Assembly (NCBI GenBank): GCA_027484055.1
Contig: JAIXQH010000062.1
Coordinates: forward strand, 1-64,000
Source of the DNA: Verrucomicrobiaceae bacterium
GTDB taxonomy: Bacteria; Verrucomicrobiota; Verrucomicrobiia; Verrucomicrobiales; Akkermansiaceae
DNA length: 64,000 nucleotides
Reading direction: 5' to 3'
Made by a program: the position numbers and the translations under genes. The notes under the pieces were generated by a model. It saw nothing but the letters and a program-made list of their open reading frames with translations, did not search any database and was not told the DNA's origin. Of this stretch, positions 18,375 to 27,639 are shown one piece after another. The first letter of the stretch is position 1. Every line of letters begins with the position of its first letter.

Positions 18375-19157
18375 TCAATGCCAGCGGCCGTGGATTCTCT
18401 TGCGCCGCGCAATCCGGCGGACCTGAAAGATCTTGCGCAGGAGCTGGAGGACATGACGGTTGCCAAGCCATGATGGCATTTTCCGGATGCTGATGTGCTC
18501 GCGTTGCAGCATCATCGCCTCTTCCAGCCTGCGCTGGACTTGGACAACGCTCGTGTTGCTTCCATGCCAGCGGAATCCGGCAATCGCCTCTGGCAGATAG
18601 CCGAACCGGAAACCGTTCCGCATCAGCCTCAGATAGTATTCCCAGTCCATGCATACACGATACTTCACGTCTAATAGGTTTCCCGAACCGATGACGGATC
18701 TCCTAAAGAACGTCGAGGTCGAGGGTATGTAACAACCCACGAACAGCAGCATCTCCTCGTCCACGGGATGATCATACTTCCGACGGATCAGTGACTTGTC
18801 CTCGTTAACGAAAAGGCAGTCGCCGTGCACCACGTCGTCTTCCGGATGGAGTGCGATGTGGTCCGCGACCTTCTGCAAGACACCGGGTAACAGATAGTCG
18901 TCACAGTTGAGCCACATCAGCCAGTCCCCGGTGGCTTTGAGGAATCCCTTGTTGATGCCATCGCTCATTCCTTGATCTGGTTCGCTGGTCCATAGGAGAT
19001 GCGGATAGCGCTTGAGTACATCAAGCGTTTCATCCGTCGAGCCTGCGTCAACCACGATGTGTTCGAACTCCACGCCGGATTGCGAAAGAACGCTTTCCAC
19101 ACAATCCGGTAGAAAGCGTCCCTGGTTGAAACTCGGGGTGATGATGGAGAACTTCAT
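18375..19157 (-). CDS. GT2 family glycosyltransferase (WcaA-like)
   Basis: A single-domain GT-A enzyme of 260 residues. FSIITPSFNQGRFLPDCVESVL and HIVVDAGSTDETLDVL mark the nucleotide-binding half, the metal motif is MWLNCDDYLLPG (CDD at residues 85-87), and VCMDWEYYLRLMRNGFRF is the acceptor-side segment. A basic C-terminus (RRIARRKRIHGRWH) could contact membrane lipids. It is closest within this window to the GT2 at 12415-13224. The sugar is not predictable. Confidence 0.9.
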   Translation of the reverse strand: MKFSIITPSFNQGRFLPDCVESVLSQSGVEFEHIVVDAGSTDETLDVLKRYPHLLWTSEPDQGMSDGINKGFLKATGDWLMWLNCDDYLLPGVLQKVADHIALHPEDDVVHGDCLFVNEDKSLIRRKYDHPVDEEMLLFVGCYIPSTSTFFRRSVIGSGNLLDVKYRVCMDWEYYLRLMRNGFRFGYLPEAIAGFRWHGSNTSVVQVQRRLEEAMMLQREHISIRKMPSWLGNRHVLQLLRKIFQVRRIARRKRIHGRWH

Positions 19158-19209
19158 TCTAACTAAAAATGGTAGAGCGCGGTCGGTATTGCCGCTTTTG
19201 TGTTATGCG

Positions 19210-20451
19210 CTACTTCTTCCCGCTTACTGAGTATGCGGCAGCGATTTCGCGGTCATAGCGTTCGGAATGAAAGTACTCCGCGAGGATTACGAGGCTTTTT
19301 TCGTTTTCCGCCCGTAGACCAACACGGTTGGCATCGCATTCCAGGAGGGCATCCGCCAAGCCATCCACTAGGCCATCAATGTCCGTGAGAGGAACCGCAG
19401 TGCCTCCAGCGAGTCTGACGATTTCGCCCTGTGCGCTAGTGTCCGCTACGACCGGGTAACAACCCGCGAGGTAGGCTTCTAGCAAAGTGACCGGAGTGCT
19501 CTCGCGGAAGCTGGGCAGGAAATAGATGTGGTGATCCTGGAGCGCGGCGATGTAGTCCGGCCCCTGGAATCCTTGGTGGAAATCCACATTTGAAGCGATC
19601 CCCAACTCATCCGCTAGTTTACGCAGCGAAGGGATCTCCGGCCCGCCGCCCGCGATGGTGTAGCGGTAACTCAGCCCTCGCGCCCCCGCTTTGGCGAGTG
19701 TGCGCAAGGCGATACTCACTCCTTTTCGCCCCTCCATGTTTCCGCCTGCGAAAAGCCGCAGCGGGCCATCGTTCGCTTCCTTTCCCTCTGGGCGGCGGAA
19801 GGCCATAGCTTTCTCCTCTGAGATCGATACGATGGGCAGGCGCACCATGGGTTTGTCGCCCCGAAAGGGGGTGAGGAAAACTTCCGTCTCTTCATTGGCC
19901 GCGAAGACAACAGCCGTCTGCCGGATGCAGTCCCGGAATGCTCTCGACCGTGATGCCCACCACGAGTTCAGATCCCGGGCCGACTCAAATAGGCGCGCCG
20001 AGGGGCTAAGCATTCCCCTGAAAGCGGGCGGGATGTACCCAGCCCCTCCGATTGGACCCCAGACAAACGGGATGGGTAGTTTCCACAGTGGAGAAGGCAT
20101 CCGCCAGCCCGCGATGGTCACCTGATGGCAGAGATCGAAGTTTTCCTCCGCATGCCATTCCCGCGCTGCGGCCAGCACACGCTTGGTGAAGTCGCGGTAA
20201 TTGAGCCAGCTCTGGAGGTGGGCGATGAGTCGGTTCTCACTGCATGCGCTCTTGTCTCGCAGGAAACGCACCTTTACATTCGTCGGCACGATTCCTTCCG
20301 CAAAGCCCCGCTCCCATCCCTTCTTGTTGTGAATGTCAGTCAGAACGCAGACATCATGCAGCTTCGCGATCCGCGTCACCGCTGTCCATCCTACACCCGG
20401 CTCAGACCCTCCGAAGGGGTCGCACGCATATCCGCAGACGAGTATTTTCAT
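19210..20451 (-). CDS. GT4 family glycosyltransferase
   Basis: A GT-B transferase of about 413 residues when started at the ATG at 20451 (MKILVCGYACDPFGGSEPGVGW, the normal first strand of this group). A further upstream ATG at 20487 adds 12 residues without pattern. The glycine-rich SEPGVGW acceptor loop is present, the second Rossmann half contains LRLFAGGNMEGRKGV, and the C-terminal donor region has LPSFRESTPVTLLEAYLAGCYPVVAD. It lies between a GT2 and a large secreted protein. About 150 unassigned bases lie upstream. Confidence 0.9.
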   Translation of the reverse strand: MKILVCGYACDPFGGSEPGVGWTAVTRIAKLHDVCVLTDIHNKKGWERGFAEGIVPTNVKVRFLRDKSACSENRLIAHLQSWLNYRDFTKRVLAAAREWHAEENFDLCHQVTIAGWRMPSPLWKLPIPFVWGPIGGAGYIPPAFRGMLSPSARLFESARDLNSWWASRSRAFRDCIRQTAVVFAANEETEVFLTPFRGDKPMVRLPIVSISEEKAMAFRRPEGKEANDGPLRLFAGGNMEGRKGVSIALRTLAKAGARGLSYRYTIAGGGPEIPSLRKLADELGIASNVDFHQGFQGPDYIAALQDHHIYFLPSFRESTPVTLLEAYLAGCYPVVADTSAQGEIVRLAGGTAVPLTDIDGLVDGLADALLECDANRVGLRAENEKSLVILAEYFHSERYDREIAAAYSVSGKK

Positions 20452-20641
20452 AGGTGAAAAGGTAGTGCTGCACCACTTAGGCAGCACGACAACGGGAAGG
20501 GGAAGAAAGACCCTGTAAATGATCTCTTGACTCCACTTAGCTAACCGCTTTACGCTCCCAGAGGTATCACGCTACCTGTGATGAGAAATAGTATCCTCCG
20601 CATTCATCCAAGCGAAAGGTGCTTCAACTTAAGCGTGATAA

Positions 20642-22732
20642 CTACTGGCGCGAGACGTTAGTTAGTGCGGTTCTCACCAGCACATCGCCATTCCGGCTGG
20701 AGGTGCCGCGCAGTTCGGTGGCGAAGCCCGGCCCACCGTTTCCGGTTCCCTGATAAAACCCAAATTTCCGGGTCGTTTCTGACTCATATCGGATGTGAAG
20801 TTGGTAGGAATTGACCGTTTGGGCGACTCGATCAATCGACAAGGTCCATTCGCCGGTATTACTGAGGCTGCCAGAACTCCAAATCTCTTGTCCTTGGGCA
20901 TGAAGGGTTAGGGTTTTAGCGTTTCCATTCGGAAAACTGCCGTGAATGGTTGCCCGTTCGTAGTCGCCAGGCTTACTAAGCTCGTGACCGTTCACCGAGA
21001 TGAGCGGTGTCCGGTTGCCCGCTGTTCCTGTCACCGAGCCTTGGAGGGTGCTTCCTCTGACGAGAGGATTGATAGCGAGATTGCTCCCATCCGGATTAGT
21101 GCCACCCAAGTTCGTGGACGGGGCTCCCCAGCCTGGCGTGCGATCAAGTTCGGGCGCATTCGCCCACACCCGGTGTAGATGGAAGACATTGGTGTATTTT
21201 AGGTCAGTGCCAAGCGAGTCGCCCGCCGTCTCGTAAAACCATTGAGTGTTGGGATTGCCGATGTAAGCTGGCAGACGGGGGTCTTTGTAAAGGACCGTCC
21301 CTCCCAAAGCAGAAACTTTCATCTCGTCCCCGTCCACTGAGAGGGTCATCAGAAACTTGGTGTTAGTGGGTGCAGAAACACCAGCTTTGAACGCGATAGG
21401 GTGGGGCCCTTGACGGGTTGCAATCGGGCCTGCAAATTTAAATAAGTCGTTGTTTTGAATGTTGGATCCGGTCATTTGACAATGGATCATGTCATCAAGA
21501 ATGAGAAAGCCGCGCTCCTCGATGATGTCCGAGGCTTTGATTCCAATCGTCAGGGTAGCTTGTCTCGTTTCTGTGGGGTAAATTGACGGTTTCAATTCCA
21601 CTTCGAAAGTGATCGAAAATTTACCGTTCTGGGTTGGGGTCGGTGCCCCGCCGATATAAATCAGGGAGTTATTTGCCGCACGGAGAGCGCCGCCCGATAT
21701 GTAAGGAGGGTAGGAACCTTCAAGAAGAACTGAACGCCCGGCTGGCTCATCGACAAGGGTCACAGGATTACCGGTTTCGCTTGTGACGATGATTTTTCCG
21801 GCGGTCACGGCGGCGACGCGAAACTTAAATCCTTCGTTAGCCGAGTTTGCGAAACCCCAAGTTGAAAAAACGTCTCCAACGATAACGTTGTTGGCAAGGA
21901 AGCCGTTGGCGGAATCATTGAATGAAGAATCGGCCGCTGAAACTGAAATGGTGTTGATCCCAATTCGGTTCTTGCCAGTTACGCTGTAGCGCCAGGCGTT
22001 TCCGACTTCGGGTCGTGTCTTGTTGTTCAAAAGCACTGCCCCCTCCGGGTAACGGGAAAAGCGATCCATAAATCCGACCGTCGAAGTGCTGACTGCGTCG
22101 GTGATTCCATAGCCGAGTAGATCGTTCGGTTTGCCACTGATGAGGCTCCAGCCTGGTGGATTGGTGCTCGAGAACTTGGCGCCCAGCGCGGATTGAAGAT
22201 CCGGTTGGTTGGCGAGATTGCCTGCAATGTCGCCCCACTGGATGCCCATGCCGGGCACTTTACGAAGCTCTGCGATGGAGATTTCCCGCATTGTCTGTTT
22301 ACCACTACTGGAATCCATCACCATCAGGCGATGATTTGCCGGATTAAAGCCGGATGCCGTCAGAGTTGGTAGAGCGGCGGGCGTGACGGGTGCTGGGCTC
22401 GAATAGGCGAAACCTCCATAAGGATTCACCGGAGGGAGATCCGCCACACTGGCGTTGTTCCCGATCCGATAATACAATTGCGGAAGTCCGTGGTTGGAAA
22501 CCATCACTGCCATACGCTGTCCATTCCCTAGGAATGCGAATCCTTCTTTCTTCCAAACGGCGAGATCCTGAGAACTCTCAATCTGGTAGTACCGGTCGCT
22601 GGCGGACTCGAACTCAAGACGGATTGACGGCGCGACCACGGGCATGATTTCTATGCCCGGCTTGATTGAGATTTGCTGGGCATGGAGGATTTCCAAAAGG
22701 AAAATACAAACGAATTGTATACGGCGGATCAT
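20642..22732 (-). CDS. Large secreted protein, beta-rich, unknown function
   Basis: 696 residues with a signal peptide (MIRRIQFVCIFLLEILHAQQ). An N-terminal module (about residues 32-95: RLEFESASDRYYQIESSQDLAVWKKEG ending LPQLYYRIGNN) is shared with the secreted protein at 35847-37934. The rest is rich in Gly, Asn, Ser and Thr. It contains a middle part with alternating strands (KFSITFEVELKPSIYPTETRQATLTIG) and a C-terminal domain with repeated strand-turn patterns (RATIHGSFPNGNAKTLTLHAQGQ). The style recalls phage tail-fibre or carbohydrate-binding surface proteins. No catalytic motif is evident. Being inside the polysaccharide locus, it may bind or modify the exported polymer. It is not recognised as any named family. 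Confidence 0.65.
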   Translation of the reverse strand: MIRRIQFVCIFLLEILHAQQISIKPGIEIMPVVAPSIRLEFESASDRYYQIESSQDLAVWKKEGFAFLGNGQRMAVMVSNHGLPQLYYRIGNNASVADLPPVNPYGGFAYSSPAPVTPAALPTLTASGFNPANHRLMVMDSSSGKQTMREISIAELRKVPGMGIQWGDIAGNLANQPDLQSALGAKFSSTNPPGWSLISGKPNDLLGYGITDAVSTSTVGFMDRFSRYPEGAVLLNNKTRPEVGNAWRYSVTGKNRIGINTISVSAADSSFNDSANGFLANNVIVGDVFSTWGFANSANEGFKFRVAAVTAGKIIVTSETGNPVTLVDEPAGRSVLLEGSYPPYISGGALRAANNSLIYIGGAPTPTQNGKFSITFEVELKPSIYPTETRQATLTIGIKASDIIEERGFLILDDMIHCQMTGSNIQNNDLFKFAGPIATRQGPHPIAFKAGVSAPTNTKFLMTLSVDGDEMKVSALGGTVLYKDPRLPAYIGNPNTQWFYETAGDSLGTDLKYTNVFHLHRVWANAPELDRTPGWGAPSTNLGGTNPDGSNLAINPLVRGSTLQGSVTGTAGNRTPLISVNGHELSKPGDYERATIHGSFPNGNAKTLTLHAQGQEIWSSGSLSNTGEWTLSIDRVAQTVNSYQLHIRYESETTRKFGFYQGTGNGGPGFATELRGTSSRNGDVLVRTALTNVSRQ

Positions 22733-22913
22733 AGGAATGAATATTTAGACGCCGGGAGATGATTTAACTGGCGCTGTTCTTTTCATTTTTCAAATTGCGA
22801 ATTTCACAAAAATGAGCTTGCGGTGGAGGTCTTTAAAAGAAAAGTGCGCGGCTCTCTCGGTTCTGTTGGAGTTCATCTTCGGGGATTACGTGGGAGGGGA
22901 GAGGCTGCCCGCC

Positions 22914-23756
22914 CTACCGATGCATTACCTTCATCAGGCTGACCATCGTCCTTGTCGCGCTAGGGGCTGCCATGTGAACGCCATCGGTCAGGGTCACCGT
23001 GCCTGGAGCTGCTTCCTGGCCGAGATCCCAGTAGGGAGATCCGCTGCGTTGGGCCAATTCCAAAATCCACAGCGGTGGGGCTGATTGATCACCGCGAGCT
23101 GGAGGCAGCCAGACGATCACCGCCCGCGAGCCCTTGGCCTGAAGTCGTTTGATGATCGCGGCCATTTCGTCGATTAATTCCTCCTCGCGATCAGTGACGG
23201 TGACTTGCGGAGAGTTCGTCACCTCGCGGGGCCGACTCTCCACGCCGAGGTCGGCCTCCGATCCGCCCACGGAGAAGTCGCCGATCCTGCGGGCCAGCAG
23301 CTTACTGTAAAAAAATGCCGCCGGTCGTGCATAGGCGGACAGGGCCGCCACTCGCAATCCCACTTTGAACCAAGGAGCTCGCATCGCTTGGCCGATCTCG
23401 GTCGGCTCTTCCTTCAGAGCGAGTTGCAGGGTGTTGGCCTCGATCACCAGCAACGGTGCGCTTGGCAGGATGCCCTCATCCATCGCACGCAAGGCATCCA
23501 CCGCGCTGCCGCCGTCGCAGCCCATGTTTGCCACCCTGGGAAAACCCTGCGCCCGGTCCGGCAGGCGTCCTGTGATGGAGGAACCAAGGATCATCAACTC
23601 CGGCTTGCCCTGAGCCCCGGCTTGGATCCGGCCGAGCGAGGAAAAGAAGTTGGATTCGCTCTTCGCAGTTCTACCTCCCACCGCACGCAGTGCGAATGCT
23701 TGCAGAACGAGACACAAGGCAAACGTGGAGCATAAGATGAGGCTGTATTTCATCAA
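22914..23756 (-). CDS. Membrane-anchored SGNH-like protein, partner of the MBOAT at 25062-26585
   Basis: 280 residues with an N-terminal hydrophobic anchor (YSLILCSTFALCLVLQAFAL). SGNH block I is ELMILGSSITG (Gly58-Ser59-Ser60), and block V is LTDGVHMAA, giving an Asp258/His261 pair near the C-terminus. This is the pattern of AlgJ/AlgX-type proteins that take acyl groups from an MBOAT partner and put them on polysaccharides outside the cytoplasm. Its start overlaps the stop of the glf gene by four bases. The MBOAT gene lies just beyond glf. O-acetyl transfer is inferred; an esterase is the alternative. Confidence 0.75.
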   Translation of the reverse strand: MMKYSLILCSTFALCLVLQAFALRAVGGRTAKSESNFFSSLGRIQAGAQGKPELMILGSSITGRLPDRAQGFPRVANMGCDGGSAVDALRAMDEGILPSAPLLVIEANTLQLALKEEPTEIGQAMRAPWFKVGLRVAALSAYARPAAFFYSKLLARRIGDFSVGGSEADLGVESRPREVTNSPQVTVTDREEELIDEMAAIIKRLQAKGSRAVIVWLPPARGDQSAPPLWILELAQRSGSPYWDLGQEAAPGTVTLTDGVHMAAPSATRTMVSLMKVMHR

Positions 23757-24913
23757 TCGTAAGTCCCGGTTATTTTACTCACTTCTGCCAGCGCCATCCC
23801 TACAACCTGATCCATGTTGTAATAGCGATAAGTGGCTAGACGCCCTATAAAAGAAACCCCGCTCTCCCCGTCTGCTTTTTCCTTGTAGCGCTTGTAGAGC
23901 GCCGCGGCGTCTGGTGCTGGTATTGGGTAGTAGGCTTCTTTGCCGGGTCCAAAATCGTCAGGATACTCGCGAACAATAGTCGTATTGCCACAAAGTTGGC
24001 CGGTTGCATGTTTGACCTCCACAATACGTGTGAACTCCTCCTCATTCGGGTAATTCACTTGCATCGCAGGCTGCCAAAACCCGGGTTTTCCTGAGATTGT
24101 TTCTCGCTCTACGAGCTCCTCAGGTGTGAATGACTCGTTTTCAAATCTTAACGAACGATAAGGAAGTTGACCGTAACAGTCATCAAAATATTCATCGATC
24201 GGCCCCGTATAAATCATGTGGTCGAATTCTAGGTGAGGCATTACGTCACGATAGTTTGTCTTTAGCAATAGGTGTAGCTTATCACCGCAGGCATCGATCA
24301 TCCGTTCAAACATACGGGTATAACCCGCTTTTGGAAGCGCTTGGAAATCCTCTTTTAAATAACGATCGTCGCGGTTAGTTCGGATCGGGATACGACCGCA
24401 CACACTGGCATCTAGATCCTTTGGGTGGCGCTTCCATTGCTTCAGGGTGTATCCTTTGAAGAACTTTTCATATAGTTCCCAACCGACTTGGGAAATAATA
24501 ACTTCTTCTGAATTTTTAGGGTTATTGATCGTAACACGATGCTCTTCAAGCCATTTTTCCATCTCTTCGCTGGTAGATTCACGACCGATGATCTGCTCGA
24601 ACGTGTTCAGATTGATCGGGAAATTCCAAAAACGTCCTTCGGTATAGGATAGGATTGCATAATCTACCGGATGCCACTCGGTGAATTGGGATAAGTATTC
24701 TTTGATGCGAGGTGAGTTAGTCCGAAAATAGTGTGGCCCATAGTTGTGGATGAGCACCCCATGATCATCATAACAATCATAGGCATTGCCACCAATGTGA
24801 TTGCGTTTCTCTACGATGAGGCACCGTTTGCCGAATTGGGTACATAGTCGCTCGGCAGCTGTGAGTCCGGCGAATCCTGCGCCGACGATAAGGTAGTCAA
24901 ATTTCCAGGACAT
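23753..24913 (-). CDS. glf: UDP-galactopyranose mutase
   Basis: An FAD enzyme that converts UDP-galactopyranose to UDP-galactofuranose. Starting at 24913 gives 386 residues and begins MSWKFDYLIVGAGFAGLTAAERL, the dinucleotide-binding loop. The family motifs IGGNAYDCYDDHGVLIHNYGPH, the active-site stretch WNFPINLNTF, and the C-terminal GRLATYRYYNMDQVVGMAL are all present. A further upstream ATG at 24988 adds 25 residues not seen in the family. Codons are somewhat AT-richer than in the flanking MBOAT and SGNH genes. The likely user of the product is the GT2 at 11413-12414. Confidence 0.96.
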   Translation of the reverse strand: MSWKFDYLIVGAGFAGLTAAERLCTQFGKRCLIVEKRNHIGGNAYDCYDDHGVLIHNYGPHYFRTNSPRIKEYLSQFTEWHPVDYAILSYTEGRFWNFPINLNTFEQIIGRESTSEEMEKWLEEHRVTINNPKNSEEVIISQVGWELYEKFFKGYTLKQWKRHPKDLDASVCGRIPIRTNRDDRYLKEDFQALPKAGYTRMFERMIDACGDKLHLLLKTNYRDVMPHLEFDHMIYTGPIDEYFDDCYGQLPYRSLRFENESFTPEELVERETISGKPGFWQPAMQVNYPNEEEFTRIVEVKHATGQLCGNTTIVREYPDDFGPGKEAYYPIPAPDAAALYKRYKEKADGESGVSFIGRLATYRYYNMDQVVGMALAEVSKITGTYD

Positions 24914-25061
24914 GGTGCGATTGGCATGCAATGTATGGATTGATGATGCTATCGAAGGATTCCGACGGATCTGGCCTAATGGCTCCATGGTGCAGCCGAA
25001 GTTACTCTGTTTTCCATACTCCAGCGCAGCGCGGGTTATGGTGCGACTTAGTCATCACTAA

Positions 25062-26585
25062 TTAAAACTGAAAATAAATAAAACCTCTCGGCGCACCTGG
25101 ATTGGTAAAGATCAGGAAAATCATGATTCCATGCAGCATCGGCTCAAGCGGCGAGCGGGCGAGGTGGCTCGCGAAATGTTCCCGGTGCTCTTTGAGCCAG
25201 CCCCATACGTGATAGAGAACCACTGCTGTGCCGTAAAAGACCAGCGAGAAAATCGGCGGACCCGAGAAGCCGGTCTTGCTACTGCACACCCCCTTGAAAA
25301 ACGCGAAGATGCTCGCTATGTCAGGCATCAGGAAGGTCAGCCAGAGAAAGGTGACGAGGTGGAAGGTGATGAACCAGCGGGCAATTGAGAGGGCTGAGGC
25401 AAGAGACCAGAAGCCGGAGGATGAAGAGGAGAGCAATGCTGAAGTTTTCTTGATTTTGGACACTTGATTCTGGTTCCTCGACACAAGTCTTTCCCCTGCC
25501 AGAAACAAACCATGAAGACTCCCCCATAGCGCGAACTTCCATTCCGCACCATGCCATAGTCCGCCGAGGAACATAACAAGAAATAGATTGATGTAAGTCC
25601 GCACCACTCCCTTCCTATTTCCGCCCAGCGGTATATAAAGGTAGTCACGCAGCCAGCCCGAGAGCGACATGTGCCAGCGTTTCCAGAACTCGGTGATGCT
25701 GGTGGAGAGGTAGGGGAAATTGAAGTTGAGCGGGAAGCGGTAGCCGAACATCGCTGCTAGGCCGATGGCGATGAGAGAATAGCCGGCGAAGTCGGCGAAG
25801 ATCTGGAGTGTGTAACCGTATAGTAGTGGTATCAGATTCAAGGGTGGTAAGGCAGCCAGGTAGTCGCTTCCACGAGAAAGAAATGCAGTCTGCTCAGACA
25901 AGTTGTCCGCCACAAAGATCTTGAGGAAATAGCCGGTGATCAGGGCGCGGAACACTCCCTTCCAAGGAATGTCTTCGATGCGTTTGGCCCCGATCTGTGG
26001 CCAGAATTCCTTAGCCTTGACGATGGGACCGGCGACGAGCTGCGGAAAGAACAGTAAATAGAAGCCGATGTCTCTCACCCCTTTGGCGAAGCGCCCGCTT
26101 TTTGATCCTTCAGAGACCAATGCGCCCCCCTCCCGCGTCACCTCTCCGCGGGCCACATCCACAATCATGCTGATGCCGTGAAACGTATAAAATGAAATGC
26201 CAATCGGCAGGGGTATGGCCTTGACCGCATCGACCCAGTGCGGTGGGAGGAACGGAACCATACCGATGAGAAAGGGCAGATACTTGAAGATACCAAGCAG
26301 TGCTAGGTTCATGAAGACCGCCCGCCGTGTCCAGCGTTTTACCAATAAGTCATCGCCCGCCACCTTGTGCTGGATGATGCGCCCAGTGGCAATGCTGTTG
26401 CCAACGCAGGAAATGGCTAGCAGTCCGATGAGTTTCGGATCCTCCCAGCCATAAAAAACCACGCTGGCCACCAATGCGACAGTTACCTGCAAGGCCTTGC
26501 CATGACGCCCCCTCGACCAAGGCGCGTAGTAGAGCGCGAAGGTGGCAACCAGCAGGATCAGGAATTCCCAGGAATTGAAAAGCAT
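25062..26585 (-). CDS. MBOAT family O-acyltransferase (AlgI-like)
   Basis: A polytopic membrane protein of 507 residues with the AlgI/DltB pattern. An N-terminal helix (FLILLVATFALYYAPW), PIGISFYTFHGIS (about 127-139), FFPQLVAGPIVK (179-190), IFADFAGYSLIAIGLA (262-276), FWKRWHMSLSGWLRDYLYIPLGG (300-322) and the catalytic His345 in FLGGLWHGAEW. Such enzymes move an acyl group, usually acetyl, across the membrane for polysaccharide O-acylation. The SGNH partner is two genes downstream (22914-23756), with glf between. It is a third, more distant copy relative to the pair at 51018 and 53593. Confidence 0.93.
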   Translation of the reverse strand: MLFNSWEFLILLVATFALYYAPWSRGRHGKALQVTVALVASVVFYGWEDPKLIGLLAISCVGNSIATGRIIQHKVAGDDLLVKRWTRRAVFMNLALLGIFKYLPFLIGMVPFLPPHWVDAVKAIPLPIGISFYTFHGISMIVDVARGEVTREGGALVSEGSKSGRFAKGVRDIGFYLLFFPQLVAGPIVKAKEFWPQIGAKRIEDIPWKGVFRALITGYFLKIFVADNLSEQTAFLSRGSDYLAALPPLNLIPLLYGYTLQIFADFAGYSLIAIGLAAMFGYRFPLNFNFPYLSTSITEFWKRWHMSLSGWLRDYLYIPLGGNRKGVVRTYINLFLVMFLGGLWHGAEWKFALWGSLHGLFLAGERLVSRNQNQVSKIKKTSALLSSSSSGFWSLASALSIARWFITFHLVTFLWLTFLMPDIASIFAFFKGVCSSKTGFSGPPIFSLVFYGTAVVLYHVWGWLKEHREHFASHLARSPLEPMLHGIMIFLIFTNPGAPRGFIYFQF

Positions 26586-26598
26586 GATGGAGGGGAGA

Positions 26599-26619
26599 CA
26601 GATGTCAGATGTCAGATGT
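26599..26619. repeat. Three tandem copies of a 7-base repeat
   Basis: CAGATGT occurs three times in a row between the MBOAT start and the end of the upstream gene. It overlaps the exostosin-like gene's stop codon (26605-26607), and because the unit is not a multiple of three, a change in copy number would alter the last codons. Confidence 0.7.
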
Positions 26620-27573
26620 CATGAGATTAGCCATGTATAAGGCCGTGGCTTTTTCACAACAGACTTCATTCCACCAAGATGCCATTGCCTTGTGAATCCG
26701 CTGCAGTTTATCCGGATCTTCCATCAGGTCGGCGAGTGTCTGGTGAAGTTGTGACCAGTCCGTCATAACAATCATAGGACTGTCCTTGTAGAAACAGTTC
26801 GCCGGCAATGGATCGGTAATAATCACGCAGCCGAGGCGCATGGCTTCCCAGTGACGGATGGTTTCCGCGCTAATGAATCCCGTCGGACAAAATGCAATCT
26901 TCGTGTTGGCGAGCACTTTGGCATATTCGGCAGGTGGCATGCCCTTGGCGAACCACTCGGTGAACCGGATAATCGAGTCCGAATATCGGTTGCTGAAATC
27001 TCGCTCGACGGTAAGCTTTTCGACCGCCCTTCGGGCCAGTTCACGGACGTAGCGTCCCCTAAGGTTGCGACTGGGAAGCCATTGTATCCTGCGGAACTGC
27101 TTGTAAAGATCCACCCGGTTGCGGTTCAGGTAGCCTGAGAAAAATAAACGGATTTTTCGTTGATCGAATGGAACCGGAGCTTCAAGACCACAAGCTTCGT
27201 GGTAGCCCACGGGAAAGGGATAAATCTTCGAACCGGCTTTGGATTCGTTAAGATACTGCCGGAAAATGATGTCGAATCCATCCATTGCTTCGATGGGAAA
27301 ACGCCCGTATTCGTCTGCTAGCAGGACGAGCGCGTTTCGCCGCTCAGGGGCACGATGGAGTTTGATCTCACTGCCTTTTTTCTCGCTGAAATGGCGATAG
27401 TGTAGAGTGAAGCTCCATCCATCAAAGGCTGGCCCCATTTGTTCTTTAAGTTCGCAGAACACCCTTGTAAGAAAAAGACGCTCTCCGTGTATAATGGGAG
27501 GCTCGCCGTCCTTGTTGACGACATTATTCGGGAATTCGAACTGGTACTGATTCTGTATCGAATCGTTTTGCAT
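26605..27573 (-). CDS. Putative glycosyltransferase, exostosin (GT47)-like
   Basis: A 322-residue protein. The C-terminal half contains KIRLFFSGYLNRNRVDLYKQF, VLANTKIAFCPTGFISAETIRHWEAMRLGCVIITDPLPANCFYKDSPMIVM and a helix LMEDPDKLQRIHKAMASWW, the pattern of the exostosin/GT-B sugar-nucleotide half in which a conserved Glu in a RxWEAMxxGxVPV-type motif contacts the donor. The N-terminal half is less conserved. No signal peptide or membrane segment. The donor sugar is unknown. Its last codons overlap the tandem heptamer repeat at 26599-26619. Confidence 0.7.
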   Translation of the reverse strand: MQNDSIQNQYQFEFPNNVVNKDGEPPIIHGERLFLTRVFCELKEQMGPAFDGWSFTLHYRHFSEKKGSEIKLHRAPERRNALVLLADEYGRFPIEAMDGFDIIFRQYLNESKAGSKIYPFPVGYHEACGLEAPVPFDQRKIRLFFSGYLNRNRVDLYKQFRRIQWLPSRNLRGRYVRELARRAVEKLTVERDFSNRYSDSIIRFTEWFAKGMPPAEYAKVLANTKIAFCPTGFISAETIRHWEAMRLGCVIITDPLPANCFYKDSPMIVMTDWSQLHQTLADLMEDPDKLQRIHKAMASWWNEVCCEKATALYMANLMTSDI

Positions 27574-27639
27574 GTCGATGGAGTAGAGTTGGGTCCCTAC
27601 GTTCGTTAGCAGTAGGGCTAAGTGATTCGATTTGGAGTG

